This document shows positions 56,857 to 64,000 of a stretch of DNA of 64,000 nt, one piece after another (the stretch's first letter is position 1; every line of letters begins with the position of its first letter). Position numbers and translations under genes: made by a program. Origin of the DNA: Pseudohongiella sp. (GTDB lineage: Bacteria > Pseudomonadota > Gammaproteobacteria > Pseudomonadales > Pseudohongiellaceae); assembly GCA_030696315.1 (NCBI GenBank), contig JAUYSM010000111.1, positions 27,230 through 91,229 on the forward strand, written 5' to 3'. Below the pieces are notes generated by a model. It was not told the DNA's origin. It ran no database searches and saw nothing but the letters and a program-made list of their open reading frames with translations.

Positions 56857-57040
56857 TGGTGCCCCTTGCGGGGAAGAATAGTCCTTTTTCGGAGCCAGCA
56901 CTGTCCGTCTCAGGACTTTTTTAATTAGCCCGTGCATGCTGGTGCACGGTTGAATAAAAGTAGTTTTGGCGAGTCGGATTACCCTTGTCCTGCAAGGCCC
57001 GGCTTCATGGAACTGCTTATTTAATTTAACAGGAAAAAAC
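56857..57040 (+). promoter_or_regulatory. Structured rpsA leader
   Basis: The 184 bases between cmk and rpsA hold several small hairpins: CCCC-TTGC-GGGG (56862-56873), GTCC-GTCTCA-GGAC followed by six T (56903-56922, possibly a weak cmk terminator), and CCGTGC...GCACGG (56930-56949). S1 autoregulates translation through a structured leader in gammaproteobacteria; similar use here is inference. Confidence 0.4.
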
Positions 57041-58717
57041 ATGACTGAAAGTTTTGCTGATTTATTTGAACAGAGTCTGATTGAAGTCGACATGACCCCA
57101 GGTGCCATTGTTAACGGTACCGTCATCCACATCGATTCAGACTGGGTGACAATCCACGCAGGCCTGAAATCTGAGGGCGTTATCCCTAAGGTTCAGTTCC
57201 TTGATGAGAACGGTGGTTTCTCATTGTCTGTGGGCGATGTAGTAAAAGTTGCACTCGAAACTGTAGAAGACGGTTTTGGTGAGACCCGTTTGTCCAGAGA
57301 AAAGGCCAAGCGCGCAGAGTCCTGGATGGATCTGGAAGCAGCTTTCGAGAAAAACGAAATTGTCAAAGGTATCATCAATGGCAAAGTCAAAGGTGGCTTT
57401 ACTGTTGACCTTAATAATATCCGTGCATTCCTGCCTGGCTCACTGGTTGACGTACGTCCAATACGTGACACTACGCACCTTGAAGGCCAGTTGCTGGAAT
57501 TCAAACTGATCAAACTCGATCAGAAACGTAACAACGTTGTTGTATCACGTCGTGCAGTACTGGAAGCAGTCAGCTCTGAAGAGCGTGACGAATTGCTGGC
57601 CAGCCTGCAGGAAGGCCTCGTTATTAAAGGTGTGGTCAAGAACCTCACTGACTACGGCGCATTCGTTGATCTGGGCGGTGTAGATGGCCTGTTGCACATT
57701 ACCGACATGTCCTGGAAGCGTATCAAGCATCCAAGCGAAATCGTGAATGTTGGCGATGAAATCAAAGTTAAAGTATTGAAGTACGATCGTGACCGCAACC
57801 GCGTATCACTTGGCCTGAAACAACTCGGCGAAGATCCGTGGGTAGAAATCAAAGCGCGTTACCCGGAAAACACCAAGGTGAAAGCCCGTGTTACCAACCT
57901 GACCGATTACGGCTGCTTTGCAGAACTGGAAGAGGGTGTTGAAGGTCTGGTTCACGTGTCTGAAATGGACTGGACCAACAAAAACGTTCACCCATCCAAG
58001 ATCGTTCAACTGGGCGACGAAGTAGAAGTCATGATTCTGGATATCGACGAAGAACGTCGTCGTATTTCTCTGGGCATCAAACAGTGCTACCAGAATCCAT
58101 GGGATCGTTTTGCTGAACAGTTCAAGAAAGGCGACAAGATCTCCGGCAGCATCAAGTCAATCACTGACTTCGGTATCTTCATCGGTCTTGATGGCAACAT
58201 CGACGGTCTGGTTCACCTGTCTGACATTTCATGGGATGAGAATGGCGAAGAAGCCGTTCGTGCATACAAAAAGGGCGACGAAATCGAGACAGTTATCCTG
58301 TCAATCGATCCGGAGCGCGAGCGTATCTCCCTAGGTATCAAACAGCTTTCAGAAGATCCGTTCTCCAACTACGTTGGTGAGTTTGAGAAGGGCAGCATCG
58401 TAAAAGGTGTTGTTTCTGAAGTGGATGCCAAAGCAGCCACTGTTAACCTCGGCAATGGTGTAGAAGGGGTTTTACGCGCTTCAGAAATCAGCCGCGAGAA
58501 GATTGAAGATGCTCGCAATGCACTGAACGTTGGTGACGAGATTGAAGTAAAAGTCATCAGCGTTGATCGCAAAAACCGAGTTTTGGGTCTGTCTGTCAAA
58601 GCTATCGAAATCGATGATGAGAAAGCCGCGATTCAAGATCACAAAAACCAGGAAATGCCATCTGCCGGTCCGACCACCATTGGTGATCTGATCAAAGCTC
58701 AGATGGACAAAAAGTAA
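57041..58717 (+). CDS. rpsA: 30S ribosomal protein S1
   Basis: mRNA-binding ribosomal protein (558 residues; E. coli 557) with six S1/OB repeats; repeats 3-6 show the repeated [10 protein letters not shown] / [10 protein letters not shown] and RISLGIKQ motifs. The frame opens at 56966, but ATG 57041 with AGGA 6 bases upstream begins the family sequence ([13 protein letters not shown]). Confidence 0.97.
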   Translation: MTESFADLFEQSLIEVDMTPGAIVNGTVIHIDSDWVTIHAGLKSEGVIPKVQFLDENGGFSLSVGDVVKVALETVEDGFGETRLSREKAKRAESWMDLEAAFEKNEIVKGIINGKVKGGFTVDLNNIRAFLPGSLVDVRPIRDTTHLEGQLLEFKLIKLDQKRNNVVVSRRAVLEAVSSEERDELLASLQEGLVIKGVVKNLTDYGAFVDLGGVDGLLHITDMSWKRIKHPSEIVNVGDEIKVKVLKYDRDRNRVSLGLKQLGEDPWVEIKARYPENTKVKARVTNLTDYGCFAELEEGVEGLVHVSEMDWTNKNVHPSKIVQLGDEVEVMILDIDEERRRISLGIKQCYQNPWDRFAEQFKKGDKISGSIKSITDFGIFIGLDGNIDGLVHLSDISWDENGEEAVRAYKKGDEIETVILSIDPERERISLGIKQLSEDPFSNYVGEFEKGSIVKGVVSEVDAKAATVNLGNGVEGVLRASEISREKIEDARNALNVGDEIEVKVISVDRKNRVLGLSVKAIEIDDEKAAIQDHKNQEMPSAGPTTIGDLIKAQMDKK

Positions 58718-58772
58718 TACGAGGTTGGTGCAGTTGACGCTTAAGTTAATTTGATACAACAAGGAAACCGTC

Positions 58773-59060
58773 ATGACAAAGTCTGAACTTATTGAACGAA
58801 TCGCCGCAAAGCAGTCTCAATTGTCCTCCAAGGACTGTGAGTTTGCTGTGAAGTCGATTATTGAATATATGTCAGAATCTTTGTCAGATGGTGGCCGAAT
58901 TGAAATCAGGGGCTTTGGTAGTTTTTCACTGCACTATCGCGTACCGCGTGTCGGTCGAAACCCTAAAACTGGTTCGCCAGTGACGCTTACTGGAAAGTAT
59001 GTGCCTCACTTCAAACCTGGCAAGGAATTGCGTGATCGTGTAAACAGCATGATCGACTAA
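58773..59060 (+). CDS. ihfB: Integration host factor beta subunit
   Basis: DNA-bending nucleoid protein (95 residues; E. coli 94). [11 protein letters not shown] start, the [17 protein letters not shown] core and the DNA-intercalating loop [16 protein letters not shown] precedes the ATG. Besides chromosome architecture, it commonly assists sigma54 promoters such as those in the first half of the window. Confidence 0.96.
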   Translation: MTKSELIERIAAKQSQLSSKDCEFAVKSIIEYMSESLSDGGRIEIRGFGSFSLHYRVPRVGRNPKTGSPVTLTGKYVPHFKPGKELRDRVNSMID

Positions 59061-59091
59061 CAACGCATCACCTAGGGAAGAAACCCAAAAG

Positions 59092-59124
59092 ACGGCGTAT
59101 TCGAAAGGATATCGCCGTTTTTTG
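59092..59124 (+). terminator. Intrinsic terminator after ihfB
   Basis: ACGGCGTAT and ATATCGCCGT pair across an 8-base loop with one bulged base, followed by six T. It separates ihfB from lapA-pyrF. Confidence 0.75.
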
Positions 59125-59149
59125 TTTATAAAACAACAGGTAGCGACAC

Positions 59150-59440
59150 ATGAAAACGTTAAAGCGCTGGGTAATCATTCTGCTTTTACTGTTGGTGCTG
59201 CTGGTAACAATTGGTTTTTCAATGTGGAACAATACTGAAGTTCCATTGTCGTTTGGTCCGATCACTCTCGATGCTCGTCCTTTATCTGTCTGGGTAATCA
59301 GTGGTTTTGCTTTGGGCATTCTTTCTGGACTGATACTGGGTGCAGGATTGGTCAATAATCTGAAATTAAACCGTCGAATTCGACAACTTGAAAAGGAATT
59401 GCTGCTCAGGCCCAAGTTTGGTCGCGCAGAGAAAGATTAA
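59150..59440 (+). CDS. lapA: LapA-family inner-membrane protein
   Basis: 96 residues. Two membrane segments (about 6-25, VIILLLLLVLLVTIGFSMW, and about 45-68) with the short NNTEVPLSFGP periplasmic link, then a cytoplasmic coiled coil (NNLKLNRRIRQLEKELL). LapA (YciS, DUF1049) works with LapB to regulate lipopolysaccharide synthesis in E. coli. LapB, usually encoded next, is replaced here by pyrF. Confidence 0.85.
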   Translation: MKTLKRWVIILLLLLVLLVTIGFSMWNNTEVPLSFGPITLDARPLSVWVISGFALGILSGLILGAGLVNNLKLNRRIRQLEKELLLRPKFGRAEKD

Positions 59441-59466
59441 GATTACGTTGAAATGGAGCCACTTTA

Positions 59467-60183
59467 ATGCAGGATAACAATCGCATCATTATTGCTTTGG
59501 ATATGGATAACCAGAAACAGGTTTTGACACTTGTTAAACAACTTGATCCGGCTCTTTGCCGGCTCAAGATTGGCAAAGAATTATTTACTTCGTTTGGACC
59601 CAAACTTGTAAAGAAACTGCAGAAACTGGGTTTTGATATTTTTCTCGATTTAAAATTTCATGACATCCCAAATACCGTTTATAAAGCCGTCCGGGCAGCT
59701 TGTGAACTTAAGGTTTGGATGCTCACAATCCATTCTGCTGGCGGTTCTGAAATGTTGAAAGCAGCGCGGGCAGCGGTAGATGAGTCAGACCATAAACCTA
59801 TTTTAATCGCCGTCACAGTCCTCACGAGTCTCTCGGACAATGACATGGCCGAACAAGGCATACAACGCAGTGCTGCCGAGCAGGTCCTGCGACTGGCGTC
59901 GCTTTCACAGCAGAACGGCATGGACGGTGTCGTTTGCTCGGCCGCAGAAGTACCATCCATCAGACGGCTACTCAGCAAAAATTTTATTCTGGTGACCCCG
60001 GGTATCAGACCGGCTGGTGATGACGCTCAGGACCAAAAACGGGTCGTTACACCCAGAGATGCTATCAGTGCGGGTAGCAATTATCTCGTTATTGGTAGAC
60101 CAATCACACAGGCACGCAAACCTGTAGAAAAATTAAACCTGATTTTGAGTGAAATTTCTGGCACTAGTGCGGGTTTGTGCTAA
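59467..60183 (+). CDS. pyrF: Orotidine 5'-phosphate decarboxylase
   Basis: Last step of UMP synthesis (238 residues). The catalytic motif DLKFHDIPNTV is intact, with ALDMDN at the start and LVTPGIRPAG and VIGRPITQA phosphate-binding ends. GGAG precedes ATG 59467. Confidence 0.96.
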   Translation: MQDNNRIIIALDMDNQKQVLTLVKQLDPALCRLKIGKELFTSFGPKLVKKLQKLGFDIFLDLKFHDIPNTVYKAVRAACELKVWMLTIHSAGGSEMLKAARAAVDESDHKPILIAVTVLTSLSDNDMAEQGIQRSAAEQVLRLASLSQQNGMDGVVCSAAEVPSIRRLLSKNFILVTPGIRPAGDDAQDQKRVVTPRDAISAGSNYLVIGRPITQARKPVEKLNLILSEISGTSAGLC

Positions 60184-60248
60184 AACCAGTTCAGCAGACG
60201 TGCTTTTTAGTAAAAATACTTCTGCCTTTATGTAACAACTCAATGATC

Positions 60249-60265
60249 GTCCGCGAGTAGCGGAC
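60249..60265 (+). terminator. Hairpin between pyrF and the ComEA-like gene
   Basis: GTCCGC-GAGTA-GCGGAC, a perfect 6-bp stem followed by TTTATAA, 32 bases before the next start. It could end pyrF transcription or form part of the next gene's leader. Confidence 0.4.
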
Positions 60266-60297
60266 TTTATAACTGATAGATGGAAAAGGAGTTTCCA

Positions 60298-60681
60298 ATG
60301 CTTACCTCTAACTGCAATACCCGCTTTACAGAAAATTTCGGCAAAATGGTCAGAACAGGCGTTTTTGTGCTGATCGCAGGAAGCGGCATATGGATGCTGG
60401 GTTCCCCAACTACCGCAATCGCACAAACCCAGGCCGCTACGGAGCAGATGCCCGCAGAAGTGGTGCCAGACAATCGTGTCAACATCAATACCGCTGATGC
60501 TGAAACTCTTGCCTTGGCGCTTGATGGTGTTGGCATGGCCAAAGCTCGCGACATCATTGTTTATCGAGAACAAAATGGCGAGTTCAAAACCGTGGACGAC
60601 CTTCAGAATGTGCGTGGTATTGGCAAGGCAACACTGGAACGGAACAGAAACCGAATCCTGCTGAACGACAGCACTGAGTAA
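60298..60681 (+). CDS. ComEA-like helix-hairpin-helix protein
   Basis: 127 residues: signal peptide or anchor (about 17-42, VRTGVFVLIAGSGIWMLG...AIAQ), a Gln/Ala linker, then a ComEA-type double helix-hairpin-helix (VNINTADAETLALALDGVGMAKARDII; LQNVRGIGKATLERN in part). Such proteins bind DNA outside the inner membrane, in competence systems. A homologue sits at this spot in Pseudomonas O-antigen loci. ATG 60280 is excluded because AAGGAG (60286-60290) lies after it and serves ATG 60298. Confidence 0.85.
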   Translation: MLTSNCNTRFTENFGKMVRTGVFVLIAGSGIWMLGSPTTAIAQTQAATEQMPAEVVPDNRVNINTADAETLALALDGVGMAKARDIIVYREQNGEFKTVDDLQNVRGIGKATLERNRNRILLNDSTE

Positions 60682-60697
60682 ACCTGCCTGACAATCT

Positions 60698-60739
60698 ATG
60701 TTGTAGAATGGGGTACGCAATCGCTCCATTCTATAACAT
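60698..60739. repeat. Long 16-bp inverted repeat before wbpL
   Basis: ATGTTGTAGAATGGGG pairs with CTCCATTCTATAACAT over 16 positions (two G-U if RNA) with a 10-base loop. It lies between the ComEA-like gene and the glycosyltransferase gene and has no T-run. Confidence 0.6.
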
Positions 60740-60761
60740 TGCTTGAACGCACGGACGGTGT

Positions 60762-61778
60762 ATGCTTTACGGGTTCGCTCTGATTCCAATTTTTTTAATT
60801 TCTTTGACTATCAGTTTGCTGATCAGTCGGCATAGAACTTTACACTTGCTTGATTTGCCGGTGGCACGTTCCGCGCACAATGTCCCGACCCCGCGCGGCG
60901 GTGGCCTTGCTATCGTGACCTCCGTTTTGCTTTTTATGATATTCCTTGTATGCATGGGCACCTTGAGCATCAAGATGTTTGCGGTACTGCTGTGCGCGAT
61001 TCCAGTTGCAGTCACTGGTTTTGTTGACGATCTCAAAGGCTTGCCAGTCAACATCCGGCTGCCTGTGCATTTGGCCTCAGCTTTTGCCGCTCTTTGGTTG
61101 CTGGGGCCGGTGCCTGAACCGTTTTTTAGTGGATGGTTGCTGATTCCAGTGTTTTTCCAATCATTGTTACTCATGCTGGCATTGGTCTGGCTCTTGAATC
61201 TATACAATTTTATGGATGGCATTGACAGCCTGGCGGCAGTGCAAACACTGTTTGTCAGCGGCGCCGCTGGTCTGATGCTTTTCAACCAACAAACAGACCT
61301 TGCCTGGGTGTGCGTTGGACTATTTGTTTCCTGCCTTGGTTTTCTTTTTTTAAACTGGCCTCCGGCGCGTTTGTTTATGGGAGACGTCGGAAGTACCTTT
61401 ATTGGTTTTTTCCTTGGGTTGATAGCCTTGATTTCACACTACCAAGGCACTTTGTCAGTATGGGTATGGGTACTGCTCATGGGCAGTTTTATCGCCGATA
61501 CAACGTTTACTCTGGTTCGCCGTGCAATTTCTGGGCACAGAGTGACAGAAGCGCACAATCTGCATGCATACCAACACTTGGCGCGACGCTCTGGCAGTCA
61601 CACAAAAGTTATGCTGCTCTATACCGCGATAAATGTGGTCTGGCTACTTCCTATGTCCTGGCTGGCAGTTTTGTACCCCCAGAATGGGGTGTATCTGAGC
61701 ATCATGGGTGTAGTACCATTGATGGCGGTTGCGGCGCTGCTGGGAGCTGGCAGACCTGACTCCCCGAATCCCGGATAG
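60762..61778 (+). CDS. wbpL: WbpL/WecA-type glycosyl-1-phosphate transferase
   Basis: Polytopic enzyme (338 residues, about 10 membrane segments) that moves a HexNAc-1-phosphate onto undecaprenyl phosphate to start O-antigen synthesis. It has the GT4 Asp pair in VTGFVDDLKGLP, the NFMDGIDSL motif, LFMGDVGSTFIGF, and a His-rich loop (EAHNLHAYQHLA). It is adjacent to wbpM as in Pseudomonas. Which sugar it uses cannot be read from sequence. Confidence 0.85.
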   Translation: MLYGFALIPIFLISLTISLLISRHRTLHLLDLPVARSAHNVPTPRGGGLAIVTSVLLFMIFLVCMGTLSIKMFAVLLCAIPVAVTGFVDDLKGLPVNIRLPVHLASAFAALWLLGPVPEPFFSGWLLIPVFFQSLLLMLALVWLLNLYNFMDGIDSLAAVQTLFVSGAAGLMLFNQQTDLAWVCVGLFVSCLGFLFLNWPPARLFMGDVGSTFIGFFLGLIALISHYQGTLSVWVWVLLMGSFIADTTFTLVRRAISGHRVTEAHNLHAYQHLARRSGSHTKVMLLYTAINVVWLLPMSWLAVLYPQNGVYLSIMGVVPLMAVAALLGAGRPDSPNPG

Positions 61779-61804
61779 CCGCGGATCTCCAGACAGGAAC
61801 TTGA

Positions 61805-63802
61805 ATGAACCCATATACCATCCCGCTGTCTCGTAATGTCAAACAGGCACTGCTGATGGCTGCAGACTTCATGATGCTTGCTTTGGCTGCATGGCTGGCA
61901 CTCAACATACTGGGCATCAGTATCGAAGGAAAATCTGATCAAGTCTTAATAAGTTCTGTAATAGCAATCATCACCAGTGTGCTGGTCTTTTATAAAATCG
62001 GCTTGTACCGGACCATACTCTTGTACATGGGCGTTTCAGCGGGTTCAATTGTTTGCCAAGGGATATCCGTAGCTGCAATCCTGTTTGGTATCGTTTATTA
62101 CTTAGTACTTGAACCTGAAATTGTCAACCATGCCACGATACCCATCTATTGGATGATGTCTCTGGTGTTTGTTGGCGGAAGCAGATTTGTTGCCAAACTT
62201 GCATTACAAAGTTTGATTGAAAACTTCCGACCCAAGCAACCGGTCATTATTTATGGGGCAGGTAGCTCAGGCATGCAACTGGTTGTTGCGCTGCAGAATG
62301 GCAACCAGTACTTACCAGTCGCTTTTGTTGATGACAGCCATCATATTGTCGGAAGCATACTGCATGGCATTCGGGTTTATACACCGTCTGCATTATCAGA
62401 ACTTGTAAAAACCTATTCTGTTACCCAGATACTGCTCGCCATCCCGTCTGCAAGCCATGCTGAGCGAAAGGAAATACTGAACAAATTGGAACATCTTCCG
62501 GTGCATGTGAAAACAGTCCCTGAACTGTTTGACATGCGCTCCGGCAAATTCCATGTAGATGAAGTTCGAGATATCGATATCGAAGATTTACTTGGACGAG
62601 ATATTGTTCCTCCAGATCCGGATCTGATGAGCGCATGTATCAAAGGCAAATCAGTCATGGTAACGGGCGCGGCGGGGTCAATAGGATCAGAACTTTGCCG
62701 ACAGATATTGGGCCTAAGTCCAGCCAAACTTGTCATTTTGGATAGTTTTGAGTTTGGGCTGTATGACATTGAACACGAGCTGCTGACGCTCAGAGACTCG
62801 CTGCAGGGAAAATCCGAATTTGAAACAGAGGTCGTGGCGGTGCTCGGCAACACCTGCAATCGTAACTTGATGGAAGTGTTATTGCAGCGTTTCAAAATAA
62901 AAACCGTCTATCATGCTGCTGCCTACAAACAGGTGCCCATGGTCGAGAAAAATGTTATCGAAGGCGCGTTTAACAATATTTTAGGTACCGCCGTTGCTGC
63001 ATTGGCGGCTAATAAGTATGGAGTTGAAAATTTCGTTTTAATCTCAACAGATAAAGCCGTTAGACCCACCAATGTCATGGGGGCAACAAAACGCTTTGCA
63101 GAACAGGTACTACAAGCATTAGCAGGAATGAAAGGCCATACGTGCTTCAGCATGGTTCGATTTGGGAATGTACTTGGCTCATCAGGCTCAGTCGTACCAT
63201 TATTTCGCAAACAGATCAGCCAAGGCGGCCCGGTGACCGTTACACATCCTGAGGTAACTCGCTATTTCATGACCGTAGAAGAAGCCGCGCAATTGGTCAT
63301 TCAGGCAGGGTCAATGGCGAGTGGGGGGGATGTTTTTGTTCTCGATATGCACGACCCCATCAAGATTGTGGATCTGGCACGCAAGATGATTCATTTAATG
63401 GGTTATAACATCAAAGATGAAAAATCGTATGACGGTCAAATTGCGATTGAATACACAGGGTTAAGACCCGGAGAAAAACTTTTCGAAGAACTGCTTATTG
63501 GAGAGTCCGTCACCGGCACCGAGCATCCAAAGATTATGAGGGCAGAAGAAGATTTTCTGCCCTGGAACGAACTCGAACCGATGCTGAGCGATCTGGAATC
63601 AGCCTGCCAACGTCTGGACCTTGAAACAATCCGACAACTCCTGATCAAGGCAGTTGTCGGTTTTAATCCAGAGTCGCTTAAAGATGATCTATTCTGGCCA
63701 AGTCAGAACAACGCCAGCGTAACAATAGCTAAATCAACTTCTACTGGTTCAGTGTCAGTCAAAGCAGCTGTTGCTAAAGTTACACCTTTGCACAAACGCT
63801 GA
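61805..63802 (+). CDS. wbpM: WbpM-type nucleotide-sugar 4,6-dehydratase
   Basis: Membrane-bound UDP-GlcNAc 4,6-dehydratase family enzyme (665 residues; P. aeruginosa WbpM 665). Four N-terminal membrane segments (about 15-135), a first nucleotide-binding domain (IIYGAGSSGMQL), then the SDR domain with TGAAGSIGSELC and the Ser/Met/Lys triad in STDKAVRPTNVMGATKR. The end is EYTGLRPGEKLFEELL. It makes the 4-keto-6-deoxy precursor of B-band O-antigen sugars. Confidence 0.92.
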   Translation: MNPYTIPLSRNVKQALLMAADFMMLALAAWLALNILGISIEGKSDQVLISSVIAIITSVLVFYKIGLYRTILLYMGVSAGSIVCQGISVAAILFGIVYYLVLEPEIVNHATIPIYWMMSLVFVGGSRFVAKLALQSLIENFRPKQPVIIYGAGSSGMQLVVALQNGNQYLPVAFVDDSHHIVGSILHGIRVYTPSALSELVKTYSVTQILLAIPSASHAERKEILNKLEHLPVHVKTVPELFDMRSGKFHVDEVRDIDIEDLLGRDIVPPDPDLMSACIKGKSVMVTGAAGSIGSELCRQILGLSPAKLVILDSFEFGLYDIEHELLTLRDSLQGKSEFETEVVAVLGNTCNRNLMEVLLQRFKIKTVYHAAAYKQVPMVEKNVIEGAFNNILGTAVAALAANKYGVENFVLISTDKAVRPTNVMGATKRFAEQVLQALAGMKGHTCFSMVRFGNVLGSSGSVVPLFRKQISQGGPVTVTHPEVTRYFMTVEEAAQLVIQAGSMASGGDVFVLDMHDPIKIVDLARKMIHLMGYNIKDEKSYDGQIAIEYTGLRPGEKLFEELLIGESVTGTEHPKIMRAEEDFLPWNELEPMLSDLESACQRLDLETIRQLLIKAVVGFNPESLKDDLFWPSQNNASVTIAKSTSTGSVSVKAAVAKVTPLHKR

Positions 63803-63816
63803 TCTATTTTATCGCG

Positions 63817-64000
63817 TTATTTCCTGACTATGGACTTGATCAGGACTGGCTCAACTGGCACAGTTTGAAGTTGACGTTGATTGGCCGTTGTCCCGCCAGC
63901 GATTGCGTCAACAACCTCCAAACCCTCGATCACACGCCCAAAAACAGCATATCCAAAGTCCTGTGCCGTTGTTCCTCGCTGATTCAAGAAATCATTATCC
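63817..64000 (-). CDS. Cyclophilin-type peptidyl-prolyl isomerase, 3' end only
   Basis: Partial gene cut by the window edge; the 61 C-terminal residues are seen. They read as a cyclophilin C-terminus (FGYAVFGRVIEGLEVVDAIA, then a polar tail VPVEPVLIKSIVRK). Stop at 63817-63819. It converges on wbpM with a 14-base gap. With the exported cyclophilin at 39738, this makes two in the window. Confidence 0.85.
   Translation of the reverse strand, partial: DNDFLNQRGTTAQDFGYAVFGRVIEGLEVVDAIAGGTTANQRQLQTVPVEPVLIKSIVRK

Noticed and set aside
1..64000. CRISPR arrays, insertion sequences, prophage genes, tRNA or rRNA genes
   Set aside because: No regularly spaced repeats, transposase or integrase reading frames, or recognisable tRNA/rRNA sequence were seen on reading through the window.

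Overview
The window is a stretch of gammaproteobacterial chromosome from a polarly flagellated, Pseudomonas/Vibrio-like organism. Gene content and order show this: flrBC, fliEFGHIJK, fliLMNOPQR, flhBAFG, fliA and cheYZAB are followed by parC-parP-cheW, then ccmABCDEFGHI, and the gyrA-pheA-tyrA-cmk-rpsA-ihfB block ends in wbpL/wbpM-type genes as at the Pseudomonas O-antigen locus. No rRNA, tRNA, insertion sequence, prophage or CRISPR array was seen. The genus cannot be fixed from this window.

Layout. 1-29.3 kb (+): class II-IV flagellar and chemotaxis genes, nearly gapless, starting behind a sigma54 promoter with a FleQ/FlrA-box-like palindrome. Further sigma54-type sites precede fliK, fliL and cheW, and a sigma28-like site precedes cheY. 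The polar chemotaxis positioning genes parC and parP lie between cheB and cheW, and the motCD pair found there in Pseudomonas is absent. 29.4-36.7 kb (+): complete system I cytochrome c maturation operon. 36.7-38.4 kb (+): moaA and moaB. 38.36-38.88 kb: a 529-base gap holding an uncatalogued minus-strand unit, made of a 33-residue hydrophobic peptide gene with an ideal ribosome binding site, two inverted repeats and an intrinsic terminator. Upstream of it is a run of GTAAC repeats. 38.9-45.2 kb: xth, exported cyclophilin, yciI(-), yciO, trpS, scpA, scpB, rluB.

45.2-50.5 kb (-): mtaD-ubiG-mupP-yciK, then a diguanylate cyclase and a free-standing copy of its sensory domain. 50.7-60.2 kb (+): gyrA, pheA, tyrA-aroA, cmk, rpsA, ihfB, lapA, pyrF. 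60.3-64 kb: ComEA-like protein, wbpL- and wbpM-type genes, and the 3' end of a second cyclophilin gene (-).

The most unusual observations are two. First, the TyrA-AroA fusion: its EPSP synthase half keeps an open frame of about 300 codons but appears to have lost about 110 residues and every catalytic motif I can place, so it looks like a pseudoenzyme domain on a normal prephenate dehydrogenase. The neighbouring PheA also lacks chorismate mutase, and serC and hisC are missing from their usual places. Second, the small peptide/structured-transcript locus at 38.4-38.9 kb. CheA also looks unusual: it has no recognisable P2 domain and carries three copies of an acidic EFEALLD-type motif, next to parC/parP.
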